This document shows, one piece after another, positions 16,838-26,850 of a DNA stretch of 64,000 bases. The position numbers were made by a program, and so were the translations under genes. The notes under the pieces are model-generated. The model was not told where the DNA came from and searched no databases. It saw only the letters and a list, made by a program, of their open reading frames with translations. Numbering within the stretch: the first letter of the stretch is position 1; the number at the start of each line of letters is the position of its first letter. The DNA is from Mobilitalea sibirica (lineage in GTDB: Bacteria > Bacillota > Clostridia > Lachnospirales > Lachnospiraceae). The stretch spans positions 1 through 64,000 of the forward strand of contig NZ_JAEAGR010000009.1 in the NCBI RefSeq assembly GCF_015999265.1, written 5' to 3'.

Positions 16838-17748
16838 TGAAGAAAGAAAAGAAACATAAAAAGCCTAAGAGTATGGCATATAGAAATGCAGTTACAGGGT
16901 ACTTATTTACATTACCGTTTATCATTGGTTTTATCATGTTCCTTTTGGTACCGATGTTTCAATCTTTAAGAATGGCATTCAGTGATGTTGTTTTTCAAGA
17001 TGGTATTACTTATGATTTTATTGGACTTGATAATTTTAAATATGCATTTACGGTAGACCCTGATTTTTATCCGAATATGATTGCTGAGTTAATCCAGATG
17101 GCGTACTCCGTACCTTCTATTATTATCTTCAGCTTTTTCATTGCTATCGTTCTAAATCAGCAGTTTAAGGGAAGAGGTTTAGTTCGTGCGATATTCTTCC
17201 TACCGGTTATTCTCTCTTCCGGTGTATTGGTTGGTTTAGAAACAAACAACTCCCTGATGGCAGGACTGAAGGATGTTATAGCAGAAACATCAAACTTGAC
17301 AAGTATCACAGATACGGTTAAGAAAATGATATTACCGGAGGGTGTAACTATTGGACCGATTATGTATGTATTTGATGCGGTTGATCAGGTATATGATATA
17401 GCCATAGCTTCCGGTATCCAGATCATAATTTTCTTGTCCGGTCTGCAGACGATATCACCAAGTATGTTTGAAGCAGCAAAAATTGAGGGTGCAACCGCAT
17501 GGGAAACCTTCTGGAAAATTACTTTTCCTATGATAAGTTCCTTAATTCTGGTAAATGTTATATATTCCATTATTGACTTCTTCTTAAAGACAGATAATGA
17601 GGTAATGGATCTGATTAAGCAAACCATGGTAAGTAAGGTAGAATACGGCCTCAGTTCAGCTATGGCATGGACATATTTTGCAGTAGTAGCTGTAATTATT
17701 GGAGTCGTATCAGCGATTATATCAAAGAAGGTATACTATTATGAATAA
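16837..17748 (+). CDS. Sugar ABC transporter permease (second MalF-type)
   Basis: 303 residues, six membrane helices; the EAA loop is MFEAAKIEGATAWETFWKIT. It starts on the last base of the previous stop (TAATG), so it is coupled to the DUF5696-like gene. It forms a second permease pair with the next gene. A large periplasmic-side insertion (about residues 135-185) separates helices three and four. Sequence differs clearly from the permease at 10270, so this is a second importer rather than a recent duplication. Confidence 0.9.
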   Translation: MKKEKKHKKPKSMAYRNAVTGYLFTLPFIIGFIMFLLVPMFQSLRMAFSDVVFQDGITYDFIGLDNFKYAFTVDPDFYPNMIAELIQMAYSVPSIIIFSFFIAIVLNQQFKGRGLVRAIFFLPVILSSGVLVGLETNNSLMAGLKDVIAETSNLTSITDTVKKMILPEGVTIGPIMYVFDAVDQVYDIAIASGIQIIIFLSGLQTISPSMFEAAKIEGATAWETFWKITFPMISSLILVNVIYSIIDFFLKTDNEVMDLIKQTMVSKVEYGLSSAMAWTYFAVVAVIIGVVSAIISKKVYYYE

Positions 17749-18772
17749 AATATTAAACAAATCGAAAATAAAAAGAAAAGAAAAAAATGAGTCTTTCCAC
17801 AATGTCCGGGAAAGAAACAAGTTATCCAACGGTTATTTTATGAAACGTAAAATTGGAAACGGTATTTTCAAGTTTGCAAGAGGAGTTATGCTGTTTGGCT
17901 TGTGTTTCCTGATTCTTCAGCCGTTGCTTAGTAAAATATCCGTAAGCTTCATGCTTGAGAGAGATTTATATGATGCTACTATTATCAATATACCCAGAAA
18001 TTTTACAACTAGTAACTACGAACGGGCCAGCATGTTGATGAATTACCCTAGATCAATTGTTTCTACTCTATGGGTATCCTTAGTTGTTGCTCTGGTACAG
18101 GTGGCTTCCACAACATTGGTCGCTTATGGGTTTGCAAGGTACAAATTCCCGGGTAAGAATTTATTATTTGGGGCGGTCATTTTATCAATCGTTATTCCTC
18201 CCCAGACAATTTTAACAGCGCTATATCTTAACTTTAGATATTTTGATTTCTTTGGCATCATCAGCTTGTTTGGTGGAAAACCGGTAAACTTGTTAAATTC
18301 CATATGGCCATATATTATGGTTAGTGCCGGTGCAATGGGCCTTAAGAACGGTTTATATATCTTTATGTTAAGGCAGTATTTTAGAGGTATACCGAAGGAA
18401 TTAGAGGAGGCTGCTTATGTAGATGGCTGCGGCAAGTTAAAGACATTCCTTGTTATTATGTTACCGGATGCTAGACCGATGTTAACCTCCATCTTTTTAT
18501 TCTCCTATGTATGGCAGTGGACAGATACCTTCTACTCCTCCTTATTCCTGCGTAAATTCGGGTTATTATCAAATGCAGTATCAGGTTTAGGTGATGGACT
18601 TACAACTTATATTCAAAACATTAGTAACAGAACAGAATTACCTTCCATTGCATATCAACAAGCAATTATATCCACCGGTATGCTCATGGTAATTGCACCG
18701 CTTTTAATTATTTATCTTGTAGCGCAAAAGGGCTTTGTTGAGAGTTTGGCCCAAGCAGGTATAAAAATGTAA
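17741..18772 (+). CDS. Sugar ABC transporter permease (second MalG-type)
   Basis: 343 residues from the ATG at 17741, which follows AAGAAGG and overlaps the previous stop by eight bases; an in-frame ATG at 17699 lies deep inside the previous gene. A long basic cytoplasmic N-terminus (about 40 residues, many Lys/Arg) precedes six helices. The EAA loop reads LEEAAYVDGCGKLKTFLVIM. The end, ESLAQAGIKM, matches MalG-type permeases. It completes the second permease pair, probably served by the lipoprotein at 19093. Confidence 0.9.
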   Translation: MNKILNKSKIKRKEKNESFHNVRERNKLSNGYFMKRKIGNGIFKFARGVMLFGLCFLILQPLLSKISVSFMLERDLYDATIINIPRNFTTSNYERASMLMNYPRSIVSTLWVSLVVALVQVASTTLVAYGFARYKFPGKNLLFGAVILSIVIPPQTILTALYLNFRYFDFFGIISLFGGKPVNLLNSIWPYIMVSAGAMGLKNGLYIFMLRQYFRGIPKELEEAAYVDGCGKLKTFLVIMLPDARPMLTSIFLFSYVWQWTDTFYSSLFLRKFGLLSNAVSGLGDGLTTYIQNISNRTELPSIAYQQAIISTGMLMVIAPLLIIYLVAQKGFVESLAQAGIKM

Positions 18773-18812
18773 ATTATAACCGCATAGATAATTAAGTTTT
18801 ATTTAATAAAAA

Positions 18813-18890
18813 TATACATTCCACACATAAAGCTAGTGCGCGTTTGGAATGTATAAACTAAATTCAACCGTCATAAGGCGGTTGAATTTA
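18813..18890 (+). terminator. Two consecutive hairpins between permease gene and binding-protein gene
   Basis: Hairpin one has an 11-bp stem (18813-18823 with 18845-18855). Hairpin two has a perfect 12-bp stem (18859-18870 with 18879-18890). Neither has a T-run, so they may be partial terminators or mRNA 3'-end stabilisers rather than full stops. Confidence 0.45.
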
Positions 18891-18979
18891 ACCGTAAATA
18901 AAGGATGAAATGTACAAGAAATGTAGATGAAGTGATTGTTGAATGATAGACAAAGTAAAACAGGTTTACCAATAATTGT

Positions 18980-19008
18980 TTGACCATATAGGTAATTTGA
19001 CCTATAAT
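18980..19008 (+). promoter_or_regulatory. Strong internal promoter of the binding lipoprotein gene
   Basis: TTGACC at 18980-18985, 17-base spacer and a consensus TATAAT at 19003-19008. It gives a leader of about 75 bases before the ATG at 19093. An independent promoter fits the need for excess binding protein over permease. Confidence 0.7.
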
Positions 19009-19092
19009 ATAGAGGGGGAAATTAATTGCTTTATCTTTATTCAATTTAATAGTGAATTTATCCATTTTTATAATAAAAAAGGAGGAAAAGAA

Positions 19093-20529
19093 ATGAAAAA
19101 TTTTAGAAAACTATTTACAGTAGTTTTAATGCTAGCTTTGATAGTTGCAAGTCTAGCAGCTTGTGGGAAGAAAGAAGAAGCTCCGGAAGCTACACCGACT
19201 CCCGCTGAAACTACAGGTGGCAATGGGGGAGAAGAACCAGAAGAAGAGGAGGCAACACCAACGCCTACTCCGGCACCCAGAGATTTAAACGGTATTGATA
19301 TTGTTGTTGGTGACTGGTGGTCAACAGGAGAAGAAGTAATTGAAACTCAGAAGCAGGAAGACCAGAAGGCTTACAGAGATAAACTTCAGGCTGACCATAA
19401 CTTCACATTAACCCAATCCAATTTAGGTGCATGGGGTGAATATGCTGAAATCTTTATTACATCCACTATGTCAGGTGACCCAGCAGCGGACATCTTCATT
19501 ATGGACCAGGCTATGGTTCCGGAGCCAATTAAACAGGGACTTATGTATCCTGTAGGTGATTTGCCAAGTTTTAACGGTTTTACAGATGAAAAATGGAACC
19601 AAGGTATTAAAGATACTTATACAATGAATGATAAGACCTACGCATTTTCTGAAGAAGATGACACACCGGGCTTAGGTGTATTCTGGAACAAGAGACTTTT
19701 CGAAGAAGCAGGTCTTGATCCTGAATTATTATATGATTTACAGGCGAACGGTGAGTGGACTTGGGATAAGTTCCATGAGTTAGCTAAGACATTAACAAGA
19801 GATACCAATAGTGACGGTGTTACTGATACTTATGGTATTACTTGCTGGCAAAGAGAAATTGTAAAAGCAGCAGTATTTAGTAATGGTACTGATTATGTAC
19901 GCTTTAACGAAGAAACCGGAAGATATGAAAACAACCAAAAGTCCGATGAAGTTTTAGCTGCAATCCAATTAGCAGTCACCTTATACGACGAAGGTTTAAT
20001 CCTTCCTCAACCGGAAGATGCAGTATATACCTTCTTTGTTGATGCATTTAAGACATCACAAGCTGCTATGCTTCCTGCAGAGTGGTACAGACATACCGAA
20101 TTCCAGGAGATGGAAGATGACTGGGGATTTGTATTCTTCCCTGTTGGACCGGGACCTAACGCAAAGATGCAGACAATGTATGTTGGTAACGTTAGAGTTA
20201 TGCCTGCTGGTCTTGATGCACAGTATGCAGATGACGTTGCATTTGCATATGACAAATGGGTAGCAGCAGTACCTGGCTATGAAGATGAGGAAATGGATTT
20301 AACTTACTATTACAGCCAAGTGAGAGATCCTAGAGCAGTGGAAGAAACTATTATTCCGATGTTACAGGGACAGGGAACCCGTTCCTTAGTATACATGGTA
20401 CCCGGCTTAAGCTTTAAGCACGGTTCCAACGAAGATAATGGTGGTTTAGGTGATGTATCTGCTATCGAGATAGCAGAGGCAGCCAGCGCTATCTATGATG
20501 GTATCATTAATGATTTCTATGCTGACTAA
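19093..20529 (+). CDS. Extracellular sugar-binding lipoprotein (family 1)
   Basis: 478 residues from the ATG at 19093, which has AAGGAGG before it; the open frame extends upstream to 18976 without a ribosome site and across the promoter. Lipoprotein signal with LAAC and lipidated Cys24, then a low-complexity Pro/Thr/Glu linker (about 30-75, ATPTPAETT and EEEEATPTPTPAP) and a family-1 solute-binding domain (IVVGDWWSTGEE onward, Trp-rich: WDKFHELAKTLT, ITCWQRE, PAEWYRHTEF). It follows the second permease pair and most likely feeds it. The ligand is inferred to be a xylan fragment from context. Confidence 0.88.
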   Translation: MKNFRKLFTVVLMLALIVASLAACGKKEEAPEATPTPAETTGGNGGEEPEEEEATPTPTPAPRDLNGIDIVVGDWWSTGEEVIETQKQEDQKAYRDKLQADHNFTLTQSNLGAWGEYAEIFITSTMSGDPAADIFIMDQAMVPEPIKQGLMYPVGDLPSFNGFTDEKWNQGIKDTYTMNDKTYAFSEEDDTPGLGVFWNKRLFEEAGLDPELLYDLQANGEWTWDKFHELAKTLTRDTNSDGVTDTYGITCWQREIVKAAVFSNGTDYVRFNEETGRYENNQKSDEVLAAIQLAVTLYDEGLILPQPEDAVYTFFVDAFKTSQAAMLPAEWYRHTEFQEMEDDWGFVFFPVGPGPNAKMQTMYVGNVRVMPAGLDAQYADDVAFAYDKWVAAVPGYEDEEMDLTYYYSQVRDPRAVEETIIPMLQGQGTRSLVYMVPGLSFKHGSNEDNGGLGDVSAIEIAEAASAIYDGIINDFYAD

Positions 20530-20605
20530 GCTTTCTTTGAGGAATATAGAAACAATGATGCAAAATTATAAACTAATGTAATTGGTAAGTATGCAGATTT
20601 ATATT

Positions 20606-20640
20606 AAAACGGCTATTTCTTCTGAAATAGCCGTTTTTTA
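20606..20640 (+). terminator. Terminator after the binding lipoprotein gene
   Basis: A perfect 14-bp stem (20606-20619 with 20624-20637) with a four-base loop and a run of T in and after the right arm. It separates the transport genes from the GH10 gene. The rest of 20530-20882 holds no gene; a cre-like sequence is noted separately. Confidence 0.9.
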
Positions 20641-20701
20641 GACACTAGGCAATGGTAAAATGCAGCAGATTATGATATAATAATTACAGTATATCTATTC
20701 A

Positions 20702-20715
20702 CAAAAACGATTTCA
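20702..20715 (+). promoter_or_regulatory. Possible CcpA (cre-like) site before GH10
   Basis: CAAAAACGATTTCA resembles the catabolite-response consensus (central CG, AA on the left, CA at the end) but has CA in place of TG at the left end. It lies about 170 bases before the xylanase gene. Weak evidence. Confidence 0.2.
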
Positions 20716-20882
20716 TTTAACATAGAATGTCTTTTATATGGACAGGATATGTTTATATACGAGAGTAGTGAAAGATTTATCTGCCTATTCAACATAGATG
20801 AGATCTCAATGAAATAGATTATAACTACAGCATGCATAATGTTATATTTAAGGTACGAAACTAAAATGGAAGGACGTAAAGA

Positions 20883-21848
20883 ATGGCAGGATTAAAGGAT
20901 AAGTACAGGGACTATTTTAAAATCGGAGCGGCGGTCAATACCAGAACAATTAATACCCATGCAAAGTTAATTACAGAACATTTTAATAGTCTTACCTGTG
21001 AGAATGAAACAAAGTTTATCAGTCTTCAGAAGGAGGAAGATAATTTTAATTTTAGACAGGCAGATAAGATTGTTCAATTTGCCAGAGATAATCATCTTGC
21101 TATGAGAGGACATACTTTTACTTGGCATAATCAGACACCCGGCTGGGTATTTGAAAATGCTACGAAAGAAAAGCTACTGGATCGCTTAAAGACACATATC
21201 AGAGTTGTTGGGCAAAGATACGAAAAGGATTTCTATTGCTGGGATGTTGTGAATGAAGCAATTGAAGATAAGACTGAGCTTTATATGAGGAAAAGTCCAT
21301 GGACAGAAATTATCGGAGAGGATTTTATGGATTATGCCTTTCTTTTTGCCAAGGAAATCCTTCCTGGAGCAGATCTTTATTATAATGATTATAATGAAGT
21401 CAAACAGCCAAAGAGAGATAAGATATATAAAGCGGTTAAGGACATGATAGACAGAGGAATTCCCGTTGATGGAGTTGGATTACAATGCCATTGGAGCATC
21501 TATAGCCCCAGTGCGGATCACATTAAAAGTGCAATTGAACAATATGCTAAACTGGGATTAAAGATACAGGTAACAGAGATGGATATCTCCATGTTCTCCC
21601 ATGAAGACAAAACAGGAATACAAAAACCTACCGAGAAGTTGATTGAGCAACAGGCTAAAGCCTATGGTGATGCATTCGCAATCTTTCGCGAGTATAAAGA
21701 TATTATTGATAATGTTACATTATGGGGAGTAGCGGATGATGAGACTTGGTTGGATAATTTTCCGGTAAAAGAACGTAAAAACTGGCCCCTACTATTTGAT
21801 GAACAACAACAGCCGAAGGAAGCGTATTATCGTATCATGGATTTTTAG
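20883..21848 (+). CDS. Intracellular GH10 endo-beta-1,4-xylanase
   Basis: 321 residues, a single GH10 catalytic barrel with no signal peptide and no binding module, so it acts on imported xylooligosaccharides. The acid/base is E125 (WDVVNEAI) and the nucleophile E232 (IQVTEMDIS). Other conserved elements are RGHTFTWHNQTPGW, YYNDYN and LWGVADDETWLDNFP. Length matches the short intracellular GH10 class. GGAAGGA precedes the ATG. It is followed 147 bases later by the GH3 enzyme in the same direction with no terminator between them. Confidence 0.96.
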   Translation: MAGLKDKYRDYFKIGAAVNTRTINTHAKLITEHFNSLTCENETKFISLQKEEDNFNFRQADKIVQFARDNHLAMRGHTFTWHNQTPGWVFENATKEKLLDRLKTHIRVVGQRYEKDFYCWDVVNEAIEDKTELYMRKSPWTEIIGEDFMDYAFLFAKEILPGADLYYNDYNEVKQPKRDKIYKAVKDMIDRGIPVDGVGLQCHWSIYSPSADHIKSAIEQYAKLGLKIQVTEMDISMFSHEDKTGIQKPTEKLIEQQAKAYGDAFAIFREYKDIIDNVTLWGVADDETWLDNFPVKERKNWPLLFDEQQQPKEAYYRIMDF

Positions 21849-21995
21849 ATAACTAATTTAAGGTATAAGGTCACTTTTTCTTCTGTTATAAAATAATTCT
21901 AATAAGAAGTGATTTACAGAAATAAGTTATATGATTACCAATTTAAACATTTTACAACAAAATGACATATAATACGGTTATAGGAGGATTTACCA

Positions 21996-24155
21996 ATGCA
22001 GGATTATAAAGCATATTTAGATGAAAGTTTAAGTTTTGAAGAAAGAGCGAAAGATTTAGTATCTCAAATGACCTTAGAAGAGAAAGTGTTTCAAACTCTT
22101 TATACGGCTCCCGCAATTGAAAGACTGGGAGTTAAGGCGTACAATTGGTGGAATGAAGCTTTACACGGTGTGGCACGGGCTGGAGTTGCTACTGTTTTCC
22201 CACAGGCAATCGGACTTGCTGCCACATTTGATGAAGATCTTTTAGAGGAGGTAGCAGATACTATCTCTACAGAGGGCAGAGCAAAATTCAATATTCAACA
22301 AAAATACAATGATACGGATATTTATAAAGGACTTACCTTCTGGTCCCCTAACGTGAATATCTTTCGAGATCCCAGATGGGGTAGGGGCCATGAAACGTAT
22401 GGTGAAGACCCTTATCTTAGCGGCCGGCTTGGAGTAAGATTTATCAATGGTATCCAAGGCCATGATGATAAATATATGAAAGCAGCAGCCTGTGCAAAGC
22501 ATTTTGCAGTTCATTCCGGTCCTGAGGATGTAAGACACAGCTTTAATGCAGTGGTATCAAAACAAGATTTATATGAGACATATCTGCCTGCATTTAAGGC
22601 CTGCGTTAAGGAAGCCGGAGTAGAATCGGTGATGGGTGCCTATAACCGTACCAATGGGGAGCCCTGCTGTGGCAGTAAGACCTTATTACAGGATATTTTA
22701 AGAGACGAATGGGGCTTTGAAGGACATGTAACATCAGACTGTTGGGCAATCAAGGATTTCCATCAGCATCACATGGTAACTTCAACACCGGTGGAATCCG
22801 TCGCTATGGCAATGAATAATGGTTGTGATTTAAACTGTGGCAATATGTATGGGAATCTTTTATTAGCAGTAAGGGATGGTCTGGTGGAAGAAGAGACTAT
22901 TGATCGTGCCGTTACAAGACTGGTTACCACCCGTATGAAGCTTGGATTATTCGATTCAGAGGACAAGGTACCTTATAATGAAATCGGATATGATCAGGTA
23001 GACAATCAAGAGCATTTAAAATTAAATCTAAAAGCTTCTAGAAAATCCATTGTACTACTTAAGAATGAAAATAAACTGCTTCCCCTTGATTTATCAAACA
23101 TTAAAACAATCGGTGTCATTGGTCCCAATGCCAACAACCGTAAAGCTTTGGTTGGTAACTATGAGGGAACTGCATCCGAATATATCACTGTCTTAGAAGG
23201 CATTAAGGATTATGTAGGCGATAAGGCTCGTGTCTACTACTCCGAAGGCTGCCATTTATTCAAAGATAAAACATCAAATCTTCCTGAGCGCAATGACAGA
23301 ATTTCAGAGGTAAAAGCTGTTTGTGATATGTCAGATGTAGTAATTGCATGTTTTGGATTAGATCCCGGCTTAGAAGGAGAAGAGGGTGACCAGGGTAATG
23401 AATTTGCCAGCGGTGATAAACCGAACCTTAACCTTCCGGGTATTCAGGAAGAGGTTTTGAAGGAAATATATAATAGCGGTAAACCAGTTATATTAGTATT
23501 ATTAACCGGCAGTGCTCTCAGTGTACCCTGGGCGGATGAGAATATTCCTGCCATAGTACTTGGATGGTATCCTGGAGCTCAAGGTGGGAAAGCGATTGCT
23601 CAAATATTATTTGGTGAATATTCACCTGAAGGTAAGCTCCCGGTTACCTTCTATCGTTCCTCAGAAGAACTTCCGGATTTCACTGATTATAATATGAAAA
23701 ACAGAACCTATCGTTATATGAAAAACGAAGCCCTTTATCCTTTCGGTTACGGTTTGGCATATACTACATTTGAACTCAATAATATATCTGTGGATACGGA
23801 AGAAGTGGAACCTGGTAAATCCGTAAATTGCTCAGTAGATATTAAAAATACAGGTGATATGTCAGGGGCAGAAACCATACAGGTTTATGTAAAAGTTAAA
23901 AAAGAGGGAGCACCGAACTGGCAGCTAAAGGGTCTCAAGAAAGTACACTTAAATCCGGGTGAACATAAATCAGTAACATTAACCTTAAAGGATGAAGCTT
24001 TTGGTCTCTATGACCATGACGGAAAGCTGGTAATAAATGAATGTGAATATGAAATCTTTATCGGTACCAGTCAGCCGGATCCAAGAAGTGTACAACTTAC
24101 AGGAGCGAAACCATATAATAAAATAATGCGTTCCAATAAAACTAGTATTTTATAA
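21996..24155 (+). CDS. GH3 beta-xylosidase
   Basis: 719 residues, cytoplasmic. The N-terminal barrel carries the xylosidase-type signature AYNWWNEALHGVARAG and the nucleophile D248 in HVTSDCWAI. The middle alpha/beta sandwich (about 345-560) has CFGLDPGLEGEEGD in the acid-catalyst loop. A fibronectin-III-like C-terminal domain follows (AETIQVYVKVKKEGAPNWQL). It releases xylose from the non-reducing end of xylooligosaccharides made by the adjacent GH10. AGGAGG before the ATG fixes the start. Confidence 0.93.
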   Translation: MQDYKAYLDESLSFEERAKDLVSQMTLEEKVFQTLYTAPAIERLGVKAYNWWNEALHGVARAGVATVFPQAIGLAATFDEDLLEEVADTISTEGRAKFNIQQKYNDTDIYKGLTFWSPNVNIFRDPRWGRGHETYGEDPYLSGRLGVRFINGIQGHDDKYMKAAACAKHFAVHSGPEDVRHSFNAVVSKQDLYETYLPAFKACVKEAGVESVMGAYNRTNGEPCCGSKTLLQDILRDEWGFEGHVTSDCWAIKDFHQHHMVTSTPVESVAMAMNNGCDLNCGNMYGNLLLAVRDGLVEEETIDRAVTRLVTTRMKLGLFDSEDKVPYNEIGYDQVDNQEHLKLNLKASRKSIVLLKNENKLLPLDLSNIKTIGVIGPNANNRKALVGNYEGTASEYITVLEGIKDYVGDKARVYYSEGCHLFKDKTSNLPERNDRISEVKAVCDMSDVVIACFGLDPGLEGEEGDQGNEFASGDKPNLNLPGIQEEVLKEIYNSGKPVILVLLTGSALSVPWADENIPAIVLGWYPGAQGGKAIAQILFGEYSPEGKLPVTFYRSSEELPDFTDYNMKNRTYRYMKNEALYPFGYGLAYTTFELNNISVDTEEVEPGKSVNCSVDIKNTGDMSGAETIQVYVKVKKEGAPNWQLKGLKKVHLNPGEHKSVTLTLKDEAFGLYDHDGKLVINECEYEIFIGTSQPDPRSVQLTGAKPYNKIMRSNKTSIL

Positions 24156-24160
24156 AACAT

Positions 24161-24200
24161 AAATTAAGGCGGACGCAGAAGTGTCCGCCTTAATTTAAAT
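24161..24200 (+). terminator. Terminator after the GH3 gene
   Basis: A perfect 14-bp stem (24161-24174 with 24183-24196), GC-rich at the top (GGCGGAC) and T/A-rich at the base, lies six bases past the stop. The following 24201-24510 is AT-rich intergenic sequence with no recognisable promoter pair. Confidence 0.85.
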
Positions 24201-24510
24201 AACAAAACGTTTATAATTGTCTAACATTAGGTAGAAAGTATATGCAAAATAGAAAATGGCTGAAATTGACATATAGATTGGCGTACAATGTCGCACATGA
24301 TAGCTGGATTCATGATATATATAAACGGCCCACATATTTAGTAAAAGTTTATAAAGTTAGAAAGATAAATTCAATTTATTAGGGCATGTTTGATAAAACA
24401 TAGCATAAAATTTAATAACAATTACAACTATAATATTGATAACATAAGAGATTACAGGGAATCATCCTTGATAAATTTGACATAATTTGAAAGCAAACAA
24501 GGAGGAAATT

Positions 24511-26562
24511 ATGAGTTACAGTCAATGTTGGCTAGTTTATAACAGTATAGATAATTACAAGGATAAGGATTTACTGACAGACCTTCATATATATTATGAA
24601 AAGGACAACGCTTTAAGTAATATAATGAATAATATTATTAAGGAATTAACGCAAGGTCTTAATAGTATTTTAAATATAAAGATATCAGCAAATATTATAG
24701 ACGGTAAGGAGACATCAAGCAGTATAAAATCAGGAATTGTCCTTGGATTAACGGGACAGAATGTGATAAATGATATTGCAGATACAGAGCAGCTTACGGA
24801 GGAAGGATATCTGCTGAAAGAGGCGAATCAATGTATTTACATCATCGGAAAGACAGAAAAAGGATTATTATACGGAGCATTTGATTTATTGAGAAGAATA
24901 GCGACCGGTGAAGGAATCCGAGGTCTTAAGGTTATAGAGAATCCCAAGAATACTCTTAGAATGTTAAATCATTGGGATAATATGGACGGAAGTATTGAGA
25001 GAGGCTATTCCGGTGAATCTTTTTTTATGAAAAAAGAGGAAATACTTGTAAATCAGAGAACTATAGATTATGCTAGAATTGTAGCATCAATTGGGATTAA
25101 TTGTGTGGTTATCAATAACGTTAATGTCCGTGGATCGGCGGCTACCGGATTAATAACAGACCGTTATTTAAATAAATTAAAGGAAATGGCCGAAATTTTT
25201 GAAGGCTATGGGATTAAACTTTATCTTAGTGCAAATTTTGCCGCGCCAATGGAAATCGGAGGTTATAAGACTGCAGATCCATTAGACCAAGGGGTGGCTG
25301 ACTGGTGGAAGGAATGTGTTCAGAATATATATAAGATTATTCCCGGTTTTGGAGGATTTTTAATTAAGGCTGATTCGGAAGGCAGACCCGGACCATTTAC
25401 CTACAATAGGACCCATGCGGATGGAGCCAATGTTTTAGCAAGAGCCTTAAAACCTTTCGGCGGTCTTCTGGTATGGCGTTGTTTTGTATATAACTGCCAG
25501 CAGGATTGGAGAGATTATAAAACAGATCGTGCAAGAGCCGCTTATGATAATTTTATGGGCTTGGATGGCAAGTTTGATGATAATGTTATATTACAGATTA
25601 AAAACGGACCGATGGATTTTCAGGTTAGGGAACCTGTTACACCGTTATTCGGTGGTTTAAAAAATACTAACATGATCCTTGAGGTGCAGGCGGCGCAGGA
25701 GTATACCGGACAGCAAAAGCATGTATGTTATCTAATCCCTATGTGGAAGGAGGTATTAGAATTTAATACGTATGCAAAGGAAACGAATGCAACTATCGCG
25801 GATATAGTATCCGGTAAAACTTACAATCAAACACACACCGGAATGGCGGCTGTCTCTAACACTGGAGATGACTTTAACTGGACAGGCCATGATCTGGCCG
25901 GTGCTAATCTATATGGATTTGGCAGATTAAGCTGGAATACGGAGCTTTCCTCTGAGCAGATTGCAGCCGAGTGGATTAAACAGATATTTCCACATAAGGA
26001 TAAGGTTTATAAAGCAATTATGGATATTTTAATGGGCTCTTGGCATACTTATGAAAAATATACTTCACCTCTGGGAATCGGATGGATGGTAAACCCGAAT
26101 CATCACTATGGACCGAACGTGGATGGTTATGAGTATGACAGGTGGGGCACCTACCACAGAGCTAACCGTAATGGAATGGGTGTTGACAGAACAAAAGCTG
26201 GTACAGGCTATGCTTCTCAGTATAATGAACCAAATGCATCCATGTATGAGCAAAAGGAGACCTGTCCAGAGGAATTGTTACTATTCTTTCATTACATTCC
26301 CTATGATTATAAGTTGAAAAGCGGTGTTACCTTAATTCAACACATCTATGATACTCATTTTGAGGGTGTTCAGGAAGTTGAGAAGATGGTTGAAGAGTGG
26401 AACGGGTTGGAAGGGTTAATACCTGAGGATATATTCCAAAGAGTTCAAAAACGCCTTACGATTCAATTAGAAAGTGCTAAGGAGTGGCGTGACAGGATAA
26501 ACACTTACTTTTATCGTAAATCAGGTGTTGATGATGCTAAAAAGAGAAAGATATATTATTAA
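24511..26562 (+). CDS. aguA: GH67 alpha-glucuronidase
   Basis: 683 residues from the ATG at 24511, which has AAGGAGG before it; an in-frame TTG at 24487 is not supported. It has no signal peptide. The enzyme removes 4-O-methyl-glucuronic acid from the non-reducing end of aldouronic oligosaccharides. It shows the family architecture: N-terminal hexosaminidase-like domain (to about 135), catalytic barrel, helical C-terminus. Candidate acid is E290 ([10 protein letters not shown]); candidate bases are D369 ([11 protein letters not shown]) and E397 (AAQEY), whose 28-residue spacing equals that of the known GH67 pair D365/E393. Full length is close to the usual 680-690. Confidence 0.95.
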   Translation: MSYSQCWLVYNSIDNYKDKDLLTDLHIYYEKDNALSNIMNNIIKELTQGLNSILNIKISANIIDGKETSSSIKSGIVLGLTGQNVINDIADTEQLTEEGYLLKEANQCIYIIGKTEKGLLYGAFDLLRRIATGEGIRGLKVIENPKNTLRMLNHWDNMDGSIERGYSGESFFMKKEEILVNQRTIDYARIVASIGINCVVINNVNVRGSAATGLITDRYLNKLKEMAEIFEGYGIKLYLSANFAAPMEIGGYKTADPLDQGVADWWKECVQNIYKIIPGFGGFLIKADSEGRPGPFTYNRTHADGANVLARALKPFGGLLVWRCFVYNCQQDWRDYKTDRARAAYDNFMGLDGKFDDNVILQIKNGPMDFQVREPVTPLFGGLKNTNMILEVQAAQEYTGQQKHVCYLIPMWKEVLEFNTYAKETNATIADIVSGKTYNQTHTGMAAVSNTGDDFNWTGHDLAGANLYGFGRLSWNTELSSEQIAAEWIKQIFPHKDKVYKAIMDILMGSWHTYEKYTSPLGIGWMVNPNHHYGPNVDGYEYDRWGTYHRANRNGMGVDRTKAGTGYASQYNEPNASMYEQKETCPEELLLFFHYIPYDYKLKSGVTLIQHIYDTHFEGVQEVEKMVEEWNGLEGLIPEDIFQRVQKRLTIQLESAKEWRDRINTYFYRKSGVDDAKKRKIYY

Positions 26563-26600
26563 ATATTACTAAACAGACTGACAAAATAATACTTTTGACT

Positions 26601-26660
26601 AATATCCCATGCTATAGTAAAGATCGATGAAGGTACGTACTATATAAAACATGGGATATT
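26601..26660 (+). terminator. Stem-loop after the GH67 gene
   Basis: An 11-bp outer stem (26601-26611 with 26650-26660), plus an inner TATAGTA/TACTATA pairing, forms a hairpin 39 bases past the stop. No T-run follows, so termination is uncertain. Confidence 0.45.
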
Positions 26661-26850
26661 GTTATCTAAGCAGTTACCGGATTTTTTGGGGCAACCTTTT
26701 AAGAGCTGAGTGTATTTTAGTTATACAAATACCAGATTACTCGATTATAAGCATTGCTGATTACTGGAAATACATTTTTTATTTTATAAGTTTTGCTTTT
26801 AGTTACTTTTACATATAGGGGTAAACTAAAAATCAAATAAAGGAGGTGTA

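Noticed and set aside
18976-19092. N-terminal extension of the binding lipoprotein
   Set aside because: It would place the promoter -35 and -10 inside the gene and put 39 residues before a standard lipoprotein signal.
24203-24216. Cre-like ACAAAACGTTTATA before GH67
   Set aside because: Matches only the central AACGTT; the flanks differ from the CcpA consensus.
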